From contig OU452233.1 of NCBI GenBank assembly GCA_911728455.2, forward strand, positions 8,008,505 through 8,072,504: a DNA stretch of 64,000 nt. Direction: 5' to 3'. Below the pieces are notes generated by a model. That model did no database searches, was not told the origin of the DNA, and saw only the letters and a list, made by a program, of their open reading frames with translations. Source of the stretch: Marthasterias glacialis. Its lineage: Eukaryota > Echinodermata > Asteroidea > Forcipulatida > Asteriidae. Shown here one piece after another: positions 1 through 12,214 of the stretch. Position numbers and translations under genes: made by a program. Within the stretch, counting starts at the first letter, position 1; every line of letters starts with the position of its first letter.

Positions 1-248
1 GGTGGCCTTGTCACAAGGTAATTTTTACTGGCACTTAAGAGGCAACCAGCTCTACTGGAACACTTCTGTTGCACAGGAGAATTTTTTCCTATAAGTTTTC
101 TCATCGTTCCGAACAAAATTGAAAACTGAAGTGGGTATTTATTTTTTATCGGAGATTGCATGAAACTGGTTGCCTACAAATATTCTCCTGTTGCCTGTGA
201 CATGGCCCTGAGAGGTACATTAGTTTTTGATAAGATTTTAGGATAGTT

Positions 249-353
249 TCTGGATATGATGATTTGTGTTTAATGAGTAGTGGTATTCTTGAGCGGAGGT
301 TTTCAACTTCAGCGTTGAAGCAAATCTCACTGGTAACCCACATCTGATCCAGA
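249..353 (+). repeat. 105-bp intronic repeat, copy 1
   Basis: Exactly 105 bp, beginning TCTGGATATGATGATTTG and ending CATCTGATCCAGA, so the ends form a short inverted repeat (TCTGGAT/ATCCAGA). It differs from copy 2 at only about two positions. It contains the small internal palindrome CTTCAGCGTTGAAG. It lies in the UTX intron cut by the window's left edge. Confidence 0.85.
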
Positions 354-836
354 AATATTCAAGGTGCTTTTTAAGCCTTCAGAGACCATAACGACCCCAA
401 GGAGCTTGTAACAAAATTCCCACAGGGGCCGCAAACGGGCCACAAGATTTGACCTACTTCCACTCAACCGGCATAACGGTCAAAATAAAGGTCATGTCCT
501 AAATTGACCTTTTTCCAATGTTTTACAAGGTGTACAAAAACACAAACACAATTCTGTTTCATAGTGTTTCACCAGACAGTATTACTGTAAAACAATTTGA
601 GTGAAAGAATTAGCCATGCCCGGTCTTATGGTGACGATGAAACAGACATGAATGGTCTCTGGAGGGTCAATATCAGTGGAATGGTAACAAAACTAAAAAT
701 AAAAAACAACATTGCAGTGTTTCCAATGGGTTTCATCATTCTTTATGCCTGTAGTTTTGATACAGTTGCTACAAACAACTGTTTTTAGACAGCAACTAAA
801 TTAAGACTGAAGATGGCTTTATTTTTCTGTGTACAG

Positions 837-3800
837 GAGGAAGCTGAGAAAAACTCCAGACTGAATTCAGACGACCCATTCTCGGCAAAGAGGTAAGAGT
901 TCTACAACACGAAGACATACATCAGTGGAGGAATAAAGTTAGGGAAGAATGCAATGTTAAACAAGTGGTAACTTAGGGATTTAACCTTGTTTTACCTGAG
1001 TAAGAATGGGGGTAAGAATCAGCCCTGATATTTCACGGAGGCAAAGGAGGCAATTGCCTCTGTTGCCCCCGTTCATTGTCTTGGTGCCCTTGATATTTTC
1101 TAGTACAAATTGTCAAATTTTCTCATAGAGATGCCCTTTACCAAGGAAAAAATGCCTTGGTGCCCTTGCCCTTTTCAAGAACGAAGCAATCAGGCCCAAA
1201 GAATTATGCAAAGACATTACACAGGGTGACTAGTGGAGAAAGAAAGTTAAGTAGGAATGCAAAAGCAGTACCTCCGGTTAAACCTTGTGTAATCGCGTTT
1301 TTGAATATTGTGTGACCTTGTGTAACTACATTTTAACTTGGGAAAACTTTGGGTTAAGGATTGTAGTTACAATGCAAACACGTTACCCAGGGTGATCAGT
1401 GGAGAAAGAAAGTTTGGGAGGATTAAAAAATAAAACAGTTGATAACTCGGGGTTAAACCTTGGTTTAACTTGAGGAAGAATTGTACAATGCAAACACATT
1501 GCACAGGGTAATAATAATAATAAAAATAGCATACATTTATAATGCGCCATGTCTGTCATAAATGACACTCCAGGCATCGAATTGTAAATTCTGGTGGAGA
1601 TCGTTACGAATGGTTTTGTGAGACGAAGCAACCATAATACAACACCTTGAAAGGAATACAAGGTGAGGTGTTGATATTGCTGTCAGACCATGCCAGAAAC
1701 ACCTGGGCAAACCCCTTTTCTTTACGATAAGTGTACTAGGTTCTTTTACGTGCATTACACACACGGGACCTATGGCTTTACGTCCCATCCGAAGGACGAA
1801 GAAATAATGGTTAAGTGTCTTGCTTGAGGACACAGGTGTCAAGACCGGGACTCGAACCCACACTCTGCTGATCAGAAACACCGGAGCTTGAGTCTGGCGC
1901 TCTTAACCGCTCGGCCATGACACGCACTTTACAAGTACCGCCTTACAACTTGAGGTTTTTAATACTTTAACAGGAAAAAGAAGACAAATGGAGGGCCGAC
2001 GACTACAACTTTGCGGGAAGGAGGAGGGCGAGAATTCAAAATGCTGAAATTTGGAACCAATGTGGATCTGTCCGATGAGCGGAAGTGAGTACTTTCTTCT
2101 GAAGCGCCCTATTTTCTGTCGTCAGATTTAATTTGGATTGTTTGGTATATTAATGAACAAAATGAAGACACCTGGTTTAAGACACTGCACTTATTGACTG
2201 AACCTTCAGATATGTATTTGAAATACACGTCATGTAGAGAGTCTGTAAAAACCTCTTAAATGTAAATTAAGTGAGCTTCATCTGCAAAATTTTAAATCCA
2301 AATTTTGGTATAATTTGCCCGTAGATGGAAGAAACAGTTGCACGAGTTGACGAAGCTGCCTTCGTTCACACGCATCGTGTCCCCGGGTAATATCCTCAGC
2401 CACGTGGGCCACTCCATACTGGGTATGAACACGGTCCAGCTCTACATGAAGGTACCAGGAAGCAGAACACCAGGTGAGCAAGCATAAAAACAAATTGCTT
2501 GGTTTGTCTCATTGTTAAAGCCCCAGCTCAACATTGGTACACTGACTGTAAATGCTTCCATTCTTTGCACAAATCGAGATATTTGTAATAAAACCAACCT
2601 GCAAAAATGTCAGCTCATTTCGTTGTTTCATTTGCAAGTAAACGGTAACAATGCATCCAGCATTTTTGTTCACATTCATATAGACATGATGGAAAAAATT
2701 CCCTGGAAACATTTTTGCTTGAAATACTTTAGTTTTTGAGAAATGGGGGACTTTGGGTCACTAGGTGGCAGCAGATATACCAGTTAGTTTCCCAGTGTTT
2801 CATGTAATTTTGAGAATGCGCAGACTTTCAGAACAATGGATTTACCTGGTAAGTCTGCTGGCACCTGGTGTCCCCAAAAATCCCTAATGGAAGTGTAGTG
2901 TGTCCACACCGTCCACAGTCAATGAGCATGTCTGATAAAGTATGAATTTCAAATTCAAAACAGCCTAGAAGACATCCTTAGACCCCCCAGCTTACTCACT
3001 GTCTGGATATGATGATTTGTGTTTAATGAGTAGTGGTATTCTTGAGCGGAGGTTTTTAACTTCAGCGTTGAAGCAAAACTCACTGGTAACCCACATCTGA
3101 TCCAGAATTAGAAACTTGCTTAGTCACGGTCACTTTAACGGATTGAAGTAACAACTGCATCATTGCACTGAGCTGAGCAGTGTAGTATTGGTTGCCCCAA
3201 AGCGTGAGTGAAACATGGAAAAAATGTACAGCCTCTATGTCCAATCCCCTTAGGTAACTCGGCCTTCTGAAATGTTAGAAGTGTTGCGCACAAACTCGTT
3301 GCTTCGTTGGTAAATTGGTTTTCTACAGGGACTGTTTTTTTCTCTGCGCGATAGTGTACAGTGTAACACAAAACTGAGTTACACTGTTTTCCGTCTTTAC
3401 AATAAGTTACATGTGTTTGTGTCTGCTATACAAACAACCCAAAGTGTACATTTGCTCGGAAAATTGATCGTTTATTTTAAAACACTCATCTAGCAGTCAT
3501 TACATCAGTCACCGTCTTAAGTTATCTTAGAAACACCGCTGCTTTCTCTGCTATACTTTAACTCTTTCACTTCATAATTTAATGTACAGCTGTGATGAAA
3601 TTGTTTTATGTTTTGTTGATTTTGAGCCGCTGCCAGTGGCTTTCCGGCATGTGAGGTAATTTACCCAGACGCTGTGAAAAGAGTTAAGAAGATTCTTTAA
3701 TGCTGTGGATTTCTTGATTGTAGGACACCAAGAGAACAACAACATGTGTTCAGTGAATGTTAACATCGGACCGGGAGACTGTGAGTGGTTTGCGGTGCCA

Positions 3801-6800
3801 AATGCATACTGGGGCGCCATCTGCAGTTTAACTGAGAGGTAGGTACATGTTCCTATATCAGGCCTAACGTGTATCAGTGCCTGTCAGGCACTGTTTCCCC
3901 CACCCCCACCCCACTGATGGAATATACATGTAGAGGGTGTCTCATGCAATAAACCTTCATTTTGATCAGAGCAAATTTCCTGGGCATTGTGTCTGGATAT
4001 GATGATTTGTGTTTAATGAGTAGTGGTATTCTTGAGCGGAGGTTTTTAACTTCAGCGTTGAAGCAAAACTCACTGGTAACCCACATCTGATCCAGAACAC
4101 AAGACTCTCGGGGATTGATTAATGCAAAGTAATTTTTTCCGGGAAGAGTTCAGTTATTACTTGGACTGCACTTGCCAAGTGTAAATACAAGTAATAAAAA
4201 TAATAATTTGGGAGGCTATTCATCTTTACTGGCAGCTGAGAAGCTGAATTGCGCAGGACATGTCTACACGTGTTCGAGCTGCAGGCATTCAGGGGCGGCT
4301 TTGGCAGCCAACCACATCAACCAGTATATGACCACGAAGCACAGCCTGAGATAGAAAGTATTTGAATTTTTCTGAGGGAGGAAAACCGGATGGCCTGGAG
4401 AAAAAACCCCAAGACGCAAGAGAGAACCAACGACAACTCTACTCACAAATGGCCCTAGCCTGGAATCGAACCTGGGACACATTGGTGAAAGGCGAGCACT
4501 TCATGCACAAGCCACCCACGTCACCCAAGTATCGATTAAAAAAAAAAAGCATTCAACTGCTGTTTTTTCCCCCCCTCTCTGAGGACTGTTTATTTTGTGG
4601 GAGAAAAACGTAAAAAAATAACAAATTGCTGTATATTTCTTTCAGATATAACATCAACTTCTTGAAGGGGTCTTGGTGGCCAGTGCTGGAGGACTTATAT
4701 GAAGAGAATGTTCCTGTATATAGATTCATCCAGAGACCGGGGGACTTGGTGTGGGTTAATGCTGGGGCCGTGCATTGGGTACAGGCTGTGGTGAGTAACA
4801 TCAGACTGTGGTTGAATTCATTGTGATAAGCTCTTTGATTAGCGAAACCGAGGGGCCAGTTTCACAAGCAGACACTTCTGCTCACTGGGCAGTCCTTATT
4901 TAGGTGAGAAATTTGCCGCCGAGATTCTTCCATTTTTTCCCGTCCAGCCTGACGGTATTGTATTCTTGGAATTGCCGGAATCACTTTTCTTTGAGAGTAC
5001 CCCTGGCATAAAGAAATCTTGACTTGACAAAGCCAAGAGAAGAAAGACTTTCTTTATTGCACTGTGTTGTTTTCTTTATCGAGAAAATATAAAATACATG
5101 CACCATGAATTGCAAAACCTCGGCCGTGAGCCACGGTCAAAGATTGCGACTAAATCCGGAACCAAGGCTGGATCCCCAGTTCACTCTGACTTACCTCCAT
5201 TGAGCCAAAATACAATGAATACACAATAGTGGAAGCCCCTCGATGTCTTTTAATCCTCTTCTTGGAACAAAAGGACAAAGGTCTGGAACCAGAGATTTCA
5301 CAATAGCCAAAAATCTGCAAAACATTTAGCACCATCTTTCCTGTTAGTATGGGTGAAACGAAGCGATACACGGCCTGTGCGTGCTCCATACACACTCAGC
5401 AGTGGTGTGTCTGAGTGACCTTTGTTCCGATATTTCAATTTTACAAAATGGCGTGTTTTGCCCATTTGCTGGCTAGAAAAATACTTTTGTGGATACACGT
5501 CACCTGGTGTCAACTGGTTATCAGTGGCCTGCTGGTGGCCAAATTGTAGCTAAAACATCTGAAGTTCAGTCAAAGATTCTCTCCAAGTGGGGTTGTTGAA
5601 CAGCATCCCTATTTAATATCAACCATGGACTAGTGAAAAAGCTGACAGACTAGTGAAATAACAAGCTATTACTTGTCCTGCTGGCTAGTCACTCAAACAG
5701 TTAAGGGTCAACTCTGCATATACATGTAGATGGGTTTCTCAGGCAAAAGTTCAATTTGGTCCAAATTAATTCTCTCGTCTGGATATGATGATTTGTGTTT
5801 AATGAGTAGTGGTATTCTTGAGCAGAGGTTTTTAACTTCAGCGTTGAAGCAAAACTCACTGGTAACCCACTTCTGATCCAGAACTCAAGACAAATAGCTT
5901 TACGAAGATGGCCCTGGGGTTTTATATTTTAAGCAGCTCTATGAAATTGGAAGTAAAGGGCTGGAACGGGGGAAGTTTGGCTGGATAGCAATTTTATGCC
6001 TCTGCTAACGTAGTCAATTGAAAGCCATTGCTTAGGAAGTGTTTGAAAAGTCGGGCATGTTCTAAGCACGAAGGAATGTTCTTGTAGGCATGCATTTACA
6101 ATCCAGTGTTCTGCCAGAGTGTTCTTCTGGATTGCAACGTGCCGAAGTACGGGAACATTCCTACACGAAAGAATACGCAATGGAAAAGACCGATCTATTA
6201 AGCCCCGCCCCCTAAATATTTCGACCTATCACAGCTTTGGTTACATCACCACTGTACACATGGCAGCACAATGTGTGTCTCTTCAATGCAACACACTGCA
6301 CGACATGAACGTGCGCTATAAGTACGCACACGCATGTAAACATTTTCCAATAGGATTTTATGGTGTCGCACTTTGTCGGACTTTCAGTGGCGTAGCCAAT
6401 GCTGTGATTGGTCAACAAGTAAAGGGGCGGGCTTAATGAATCGGTGTATTCTCCTGTGGTTCCACAGACTGGTCCATGGAGTTCGTAACTGATCCAATCA
6501 GAACGTTCCCACTGTTCAGAATTTTTTAGATGGTCCCTAATCTGTGTGTTATTGCATTTTTTTTTTCCAGGGATGGTGCAATAACATAGCGTGGAATGTA
6601 GGCCCGCTGATTAGCAATCAGTACAAGCTGTCAGTGGAGCGCTACGAGTGGAACAAGCTGCAGGGATACAAGTCCATCGTGCCCATGATCCATCTCTCCT
6701 GGAATATGGCCAGACATATCAAAATCACCGAGCCACGGCTCTTTGAGATGATCAAGTAAGTCTGGCAGCTGTTACAAAACATCAGTCTGTACTTTTTTTC

Positions 6801-9136
6801 CCCTCGTAATCAAATTTGTTTCAAATAAAAATAAGATAAATAATAATAACAATAATAATAATAATAAATGTAAACTTGTATTGCTCCATGTCTGTCACAT
6901 AGTGACACTCCTGGCGCAGAGAGAAGTTCCTCTAACTTAAAACTCAACGGGAGGTAAAAACAGACTAATTAGTGAAGAAGAACAGTTTATTGAAAGAGAT
7001 GGGTTTTGAGTCCATTCTTGAATTCAAGGAAGTAAGTCTCCTTTCTCAGGTTAATTGGTAGTGAGTTCCACAGGGAAGGACCAGACCGGGAGAAAGACCG
7101 ATTTCCCCAGGAGTGAAGTGACCGGGGTACACGAAGAAGATTTGAGTCAGAGTCAAATGGTTCCTTTTGACCATCATATCAGACATGGTTCCTTTTTTTT
7201 TTTTTTTTTTTTTTTTAAGTGTAGAGAAACGTGTTAAATAGCAAAACAGATTTTATTGCTAAGTGATGTTTGAAGCTTTGCTAGGGTTAAGTACAAATTC
7301 AAACAATCCTTCTGATGTGCTGTACTCGTTCTTTGTCTAGATACTGCTTGCTGAGGACACTGAAACAGACTCAGATGACGTTAGACTTCCTTCATGAGAT
7401 CGGCGTGGAGGTGCACTGGCACGGCAGAGCCAAGAATGAAACGGCGCATTACTGCGTCAACTGTGAGGTGAGTTAAACTCCCAAAATGTCAGGAAATCGA
7501 CCTGAAGACTTTCTGAAATATAGATAGACTACTGTTCCTTATGAACTCAACACCAAGGTTGAACTTCTTCCCCCAAAAAAACTGTTTTGTAATAAACTTT
7601 TGTGTTCCTGGATTTCAGGTGGAGGTGTTTAATATTCTATTCACGACGGAGAAGGACCGGAAGTACGAGGTACACTGCCAAGACTGCACCAGGAAGGCTA
7701 GTCATAACCTGGAGGGCTTTGTGGTCTTGCAGCAGTACAAACTGGAAGACTTGATGGAAGCTTACGACAACTTCACCATTCACGTACCAGAGGTACATGT
7801 TTCTTAATACCCTAGTGACTCTCAAATGCACAATGTCCTTTGCTTTTTTTTTGTCCCCAATCGGGTGGCTTCTTTGCACTCAAGGGAGAAATGCAAAACT
7901 AAACAAGTGGTAACTCGAGGTTGAACCCTGGAGAACCTCAAAAAACCATCAGGCTACCCTCGAGTTACCGCCGGGTTAATTTCACATTCCTCTCTTAGTT
8001 CCCTGGCTGTTTATGTTTTGAAAACCCTCCATCCTCATGTACTCTGTCTGTCCCAAATCTAGCAGAATATGTCCCTCCATGGTTGTTTTAATGCTCAACA
8101 TCCAAAATGTGGCCAGGGTGGTATGCCTGACCTCATGCTGAGAGTGGGTGGTTTGGGACTCAATTCAGGACCAAGTTCAGGCAAACCGTGAGATGCAATG
8201 GGGGTAACCAGCAGGCGGGATTCATCATGGAGGCAACGGAGGCAACTGCCTCCATGCCCCTGGTCAATCTCCTGGTGCCCCTTCGAAATGTCCACAATGT
8301 TTTACAACGGAACATTTCCCTCATTGAGGTGCCCTTAAATAAGGAAAAAACAGTCTTGCCTGTACAAGAACGAAATATCAGGCCTGGACCAATGCCTTGT
8401 GAATGCGTTACACACGCTGGGCTCAAATCGCCAGGGAGTGGGTTGGGGGGGGGGGATGGACACTGCCCGTGTTATTAAGATATGAAGTAATTTCCTAGAC
8501 TTAGTGAAACTTATTAGTTATAAATGGCTCTTCAAAATCTAAAGGTGTCTCAGGAAATGATGATTGGTATCTGTGAGCGGTGGTGTTTTTTTTTCACCAC
8601 TGCTCTGAAGCAATTCTCACATGTAACCCACTCCAGATCCAGGTGGTATATCTCCCGTACCCTTTTTACTAAAATCACGTTTGGGAAGAAAGTAAGATCA
8701 CAAGCAAGCCGGGGCTCACTTTTACCAAGCTTTAAAATTGACAGGGAACCCAGTCGGGAGCAGTTTAAATTGGAGGTGTTTTTGGCTGGTGACCCTTTTT
8801 TGTTCAAGCAAGTCCTGCTATGCTTAGCAAATGTTTGTACTCAACATCATGATGAAATTTGGCCCAAGTCTGTTGATGGGCCCAATTTTATGGCACTTCT
8901 AACCCTGGATTTCCGTACTTACGTGACATAGATTCATGCTTTTTACAGGGCGTCGTAAGTGCAGAATTCCACGGTTAGCAGCACCATGAAATTAGACCCT
9001 ACAGCCAGACACTCACCCAACCTCAATTCTCTCATGGAATCCCGTTAAGAGCCATTGCTAACAGAAATCCCCCAACCTTTTCCTCCACCCCACCTCCTTT
9101 TCATTTCAGAAAGACGAGAACAGAAGTTCAACATGA
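837..9136 (+). CDS. KDM6A: Lysine-specific demethylase 6A (UTX), 3' part: JmjC and zinc-binding domains
   Basis: Nine exons: 837-892, 1974-2084, 2325-2473, 3724-3838, 4646-4790, 6571-6755, 7341-7467, 7619-7792 and 9110-9136. All have GT/AG borders and compatible phases, and together encode 362 residues plus stop. The 5' exons lie left of the window. The family removes methyl groups from histone H3 Lys27 using Fe(II) and 2-oxoglutarate in the nucleus, within MLL3/4 (COMPASS-like) complexes. Visible landmarks are the pre-JmjC motif [17 protein letters not shown], the iron ligands His (3726-3728) and Glu (3732-3734) in GHQENNN, the distal His (4773-4775) in GAVHWVQA, and zinc cysteine pairs HYCVNC (7447-7464) and HCQDC (7673-7687). 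Similarity to vertebrate UTX is strong along the whole stretch. The last exon is short (KDENRSST, stop) behind a long pyrimidine tract. If the donor at 7793 is not used, the protein instead ends VHVS at 7807. AATAAA at 9524-9529 is one candidate polyadenylation signal. Confidence 0.93.
1024..1194 (+). repeat. MITE-like repeat with CCTGAT ends, copy 1
   Basis: A 171-bp element with ends CCTGAT/ATCAGG and internal motifs CACGGAGGCAAAGGAGGCAA, TTGGTGCCCTTG and AACGAAGCAATCAGG. Related copies are at about 8212-8384, 12046-12214 and 25630-25804 (inverted), with a split fifth at 30150-30785. No coding potential. It lies in a UTX intron. Confidence 0.75.
1509..1923 (-). repeat. tRNA-Leu-like SINE, near full length
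   Basis: Read on the minus strand it starts with a tRNA-like head (GTGTCATGGCCGAGCGGTTA, CCAGACTCAAGCTC, GGGTTCGAGTCCCGG). This continues into a body (TTGAGGACAC region, GGGACGTAAAGCC, CATGTCTGTCATAAATGA) and ends in an ATT-rich tail at 1509-1525. The head resembles leucine tRNA with anticodon CAA. It is a transposed SINE within a UTX intron, not a functional tRNA gene. Confidence 0.75.
3002..3106 (+). repeat. 105-bp intronic repeat, copy 2
   Basis: Same 105-bp unit as at 249-353 and, as far as I can read, identical to the copy at 3992-4096. It lies in the UTX intron 2474-3723, in the same orientation as the gene. Confidence 0.85.
3992..4096 (+). repeat. 105-bp intronic repeat, copy 3
   Basis: Identical by eye to copy 2. 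It lies in UTX intron 3839-4645. Weak similarity to copy 4 continues about 85 bp to the left (ATATACATGTAG and neighbouring text), so the full element may be longer than 105 bp. Confidence 0.85.
4190..4522 (-). repeat. tRNA-derived SINE in UTX intron
   Basis: The minus strand shows a tRNA-like segment (GGTGGCTTGTGCATGAAGTG, then CCCAGGTTCGATTCCAGGCT), a middle with GGAAAACC-type text, the distal block GTTGATGTGGTTGGCTGCC, and an ATT-rich tail near 4190. Boundaries are approximate. Confidence 0.55.
5778..5882 (+). repeat. 105-bp intronic repeat, copy 4
   Basis: Again 105 bp with the same ends and about two substitutions from copies 2 and 3. It lies in UTX intron 4791-6570, on the gene's strand. 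Confidence 0.85.
6189..6445 (+). mobile_element. MITE with ATTAAGCCCCGCC terminal repeats, copy 1
   Basis: The left end ACCGATCTATTAAGCCCCGC and right end GGGGCGGGCTTAATGAATCG are inverted repeats about 257 bp apart. The interior (TGTCGGACTTTCAGTGGC, GATTGGTCAAC) matches, in reverse complement, the element at 30197-30754. No transposase is present. It lies in UTX intron 4791-6570. Confidence 0.7.
6838..7110. repeat. SINE/LINE-tail-like repeat
   Basis: Begins with AATAATAACAATAATAATA and then TTGCTCCATGTCTGTCACAT, matching the tail of the SINE at 1509-1580. It continues into GGTTTTGAGTCCATTCTTGA and TAATTGGTAGTGAGTTCCAC, text I associate with dispersed invertebrate retroelement 3' regions. 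It lies in a UTX intron. Confidence 0.45.
8212..8384 (+). repeat. MITE-like repeat with CCTGAT ends, copy 2
   Basis: Shares ATGGAGGCAACGGAGGCAACTG, TGGTGCCCCTT, GAGGTGCCCTT and ACGAAATATCAGGCC in order with the other copies. The left end is worn. It lies in the last UTX intron. Confidence 0.65.
8541..8642 (+). repeat. 105-bp intronic repeat, diverged copy 5
   Basis: A weaker relative in the last UTX intron. Its ordered matches are ATGATGATTGGT, GAGCGGTGGT, TCTGAAGCAA.TCTCAC, GTAACCCAC and GATCCAG. It is much more diverged than the other four and may belong to an older wave of the same family. Confidence 0.55.
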
Positions 9137-12045
9137 CGGAGGCCCAGCAGCCACTAAGCTGCTGCGGAGTACCAGCTATGGTCTACAAACCTTAACATTA
9201 ACGACAACGACACAGCAGTGAAAAACGAAGAAAGAAACAAAAAAATCACCGACGCGACCGGAGAAACAACCAGAGAATGACAAAATGCCCGCAGGAGCGG
9301 AAATCTCCCCCACAGTGATCTTCTTGGGAATGTGCAAGAAGCATCCATGGCCAGTTGAGTTACAGTGTCTGTTTATTTTCGTTCATGTTGAATGATTCAA
9401 AGTCTTCTGGAAGCCTTCCTGTAGAACTCCTCAGTGCGTAACAAGTTCAGCCTCTCAAGATGTGTTTGAAATGAACTACACAAAGTCAGTATGAAAGTCA
9501 CCAGTGTCAAAAGAAAACAAGCCAATAAAAACAACTGGCCCCTCGTTATGAATAATCAGTCACCATGATGACAGTGATTTTTTCCACTTCTTGGTGAAAA
9601 CCATCAATCATTCAGCAGAAATATCAATCGGAGTCGATCAGATCGTCTCAACGCACCAAGTTGTGAATTTTCTGAACAAGAAAACGAAAAACAAACAAAA
9701 AAAAGTGTCCACAAATTTTTGAGGATGGAGTCATTGTATAACAAGTCTATGATGCCGTACCTTATCAATGTAGATTATCAACTCGTTCTTTTGGGCATGT
9801 GGTATGCGCTAAAACCCCGATCATCAAATTCACAACAGATAATTTTCTCATGGGATTATCAGAGAGAGTCATTTTTGCGGAACGGCTTTATAAAATTTGG
9901 CAGAAGTTGTTCAGTTTTTGGACACACCGACACCATCATGGGAAAAGTCATCCTGCAATGGGCACTCAAGTTCTTCACCATACTACGGTCGCCATTGTGG
10001 TCGGATCGCCCATATTACTGATACCGCACGCCATCTCGGGAACCGGTCTGTCATATCAGCCTGGACTTCATCACATTGTTCGGTAGGAAATCAAATCAGC
10101 AGTTTTGTGACGCATACCAGTGACAGTTTCCAAGATAGACGATGTTAGTTACTGAACAGGTGGAGTTTGTACCACTTTTGTCTCGGGGGGAAAAAAATAA
10201 GAAAAAGTAAAGCGTAATAAAAACATCACTACAAGTACGTGCCCACCCCCCTCCCTCCCTCCCTCCTTCCCACAGACTGATACAGCGCAACCCCAAGACG
10301 ATTTCAGGTAGACGATGTTAAACACAGTGTGATTCAGATCTAGGGATCTCCATGATGTGCGCTCGTTTTTAAGGAACAGCAAGAGAGAAGGTGTTGCGTT
10401 GATTTATCTTCAAAATGGAGCTACCGCTTTTGAGGATGCCAAGACATTGGGTGTCTATCGACCTTTTTCAAACAGCGTCACAGGGACGGCCAGGTTTTTT
10501 TATTATCATTGCCAGTCCCACATTTTAAACAAGAATATCTTTGACTATTATAATCGTAAACAAATTAAAAAAAAAAAACAATCAATCAAAACAATGCTGC
10601 ATTTTGACTGACGGCCATCAGAGGAGAAAACCGTGTTTTTTTCTTCTTTTTCTTCTCCTCTTCAAGACGTTTGTGGAGTTGTCTTTGTTTACCATCTCCC
10701 TGGTGACTGTCGTTCTAAGATTTCGATGTTTTAATCACTGATTCAATTATTTCTGTATGCATTTTGGGTTTTTCTTGGTGATATGTATTTGTAGCAAACT
10801 ACACAGAGCAGAAACTGGTTGTGTGTGTTTTTTGTTTTTTTTTCAATACGGAAGGACTGTTTAAAGTTTTGATGTGCCGATTTTGAATTTTTTTTTTTTC
10901 TCCTTGTCCTTTCTTTGTTTGTCACAAATTAATTGAGGCTTTTATTTTATTAGTGTTTTGATAGGTTTAAAAATTTTGAGACGAGAAACAAACCCAGCTT
11001 GTACAAATTAAGGCTAACTGAAAAAAATGACAATTCTTTATCACATTTTTGTTGCCCTTCAAACTAAACCCCGCATCAACCAATTTGTTTGGTGACAGCG
11101 ATTGGTTTGAATAGAGTTACAGTTTTAGATGGTACAACTTCACAGATGTAAATGTTTTACCACTGACGGCCGAAAAAACATTCTCGTGGGTACAGAAACA
11201 CCCAAGGCCTGTTTCTTACAGAGCACAAATAAAAAGCCCCGTGCCATAATTGGGCCTTTCATGGAAATGTCATTGAACGTGAAGACAGCCAAAGCATCAA
11301 CCTTGATATCAATTTGATGCGATGTCTTAAACTTTCTTTTTACTCGGAAATAATTGGATCCAAAATAGGTGATATTCCAAAGCTCATATTCCCATCTATT
11401 TGATGAGTTAACAAAGCCCACTTTCGAGTTTGGGCAGGAAGTGCCTGGTTTTGTGGCTTGGATCGAGTGCCACATCTGAAGAATCCCAAACTAAAAGAGA
11501 CGGTCAAAAATTCTCCAAGTCGGGCAGAATCCAAAGATGCCACAAAAGTAGTATTTGTTGCACACTGTGAATGAACATAGTAGGCCTATCTTTACGCCAC
11601 TCATTTCAGTCCTGCTAGGTGTCAGTGTGGTGTTCCCAATACCCCCTCGTGAACTTTCAACTATGCAAATTTTATGTTAGTTGTCACAGTGTATGTCTTA
11701 CGTTGAATATTCATATTGAGTAATGATAGGGGTAGGTATTGACGTCTCTGTTAGTGTGTGGTCACAAGGATCACGTGTAAATTTACAACAACCCACCCAA
11801 ATTCCACCCTCTCCCCTTAAAACAGTAAAAAAAAACCCAGATTCTTGAAGGTAGATGACTAATATAGGATCCACTTTAGGGCATCATGATAGTTTCTCAA
11901 CCCCCCCCTCACATCTGTGGCCAGAGACCCCTCCCCCCCATAAATCCTCAAATACCCACTCTATAGCAAAACTGAACACCAAAATGTTTGGACTTTGATA
12001 AAACTGGTATTTCTGTTCCCTGGCCCCAGTGACAAGCAATTTTCA

Positions 12046-12214
12046 GGCCTGATACTCTCACGGAGGCAACGGAGGCAATTGCCTTTGGTCACTGCCTTGG
12101 TGCCCCTTGAAATGCTCCAATAGAAATGTACAAATTTTCCTCACGGAGGTGCCCTTTATCAAGGAGACACTGCCTTGGTGCCCTTGCCCTTTCGGAGAAG
12201 GAAGCAATCAGGCC
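12046..12214 (+). repeat. MITE-like repeat with CCTGAT ends, copy 3
   Basis: Both ends are intact (GGCCTGAT / ATCAGGCC). The interior matches copy 1 (CTCACGGAGGCAACGGAGGC, CCTTGGTGCCCTTGCCCTTT). Confidence 0.75.

Noticed and set aside
2512-2745. Open frames on both strands resembling part of 38972-39223
   Set aside because: The similarity (CAGCTCATTTCGTTGTTTC region) looks like a shared dispersed repeat fragment rather than coding sequence; too short and diverged to name.
146-4086. Minus-strand frames sharing MWVTSE.CFNAEV near 343 and 4086
   Set aside because: The shared peptide is the translation of the 105-bp repeat read backwards; both frames are short and antisense to UTX introns.
8524-8931. 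135-codon plus-strand open frame
   Set aside because: It starts inside the diverged 105-bp repeat in the last UTX intron, and the translation shows no family I know.
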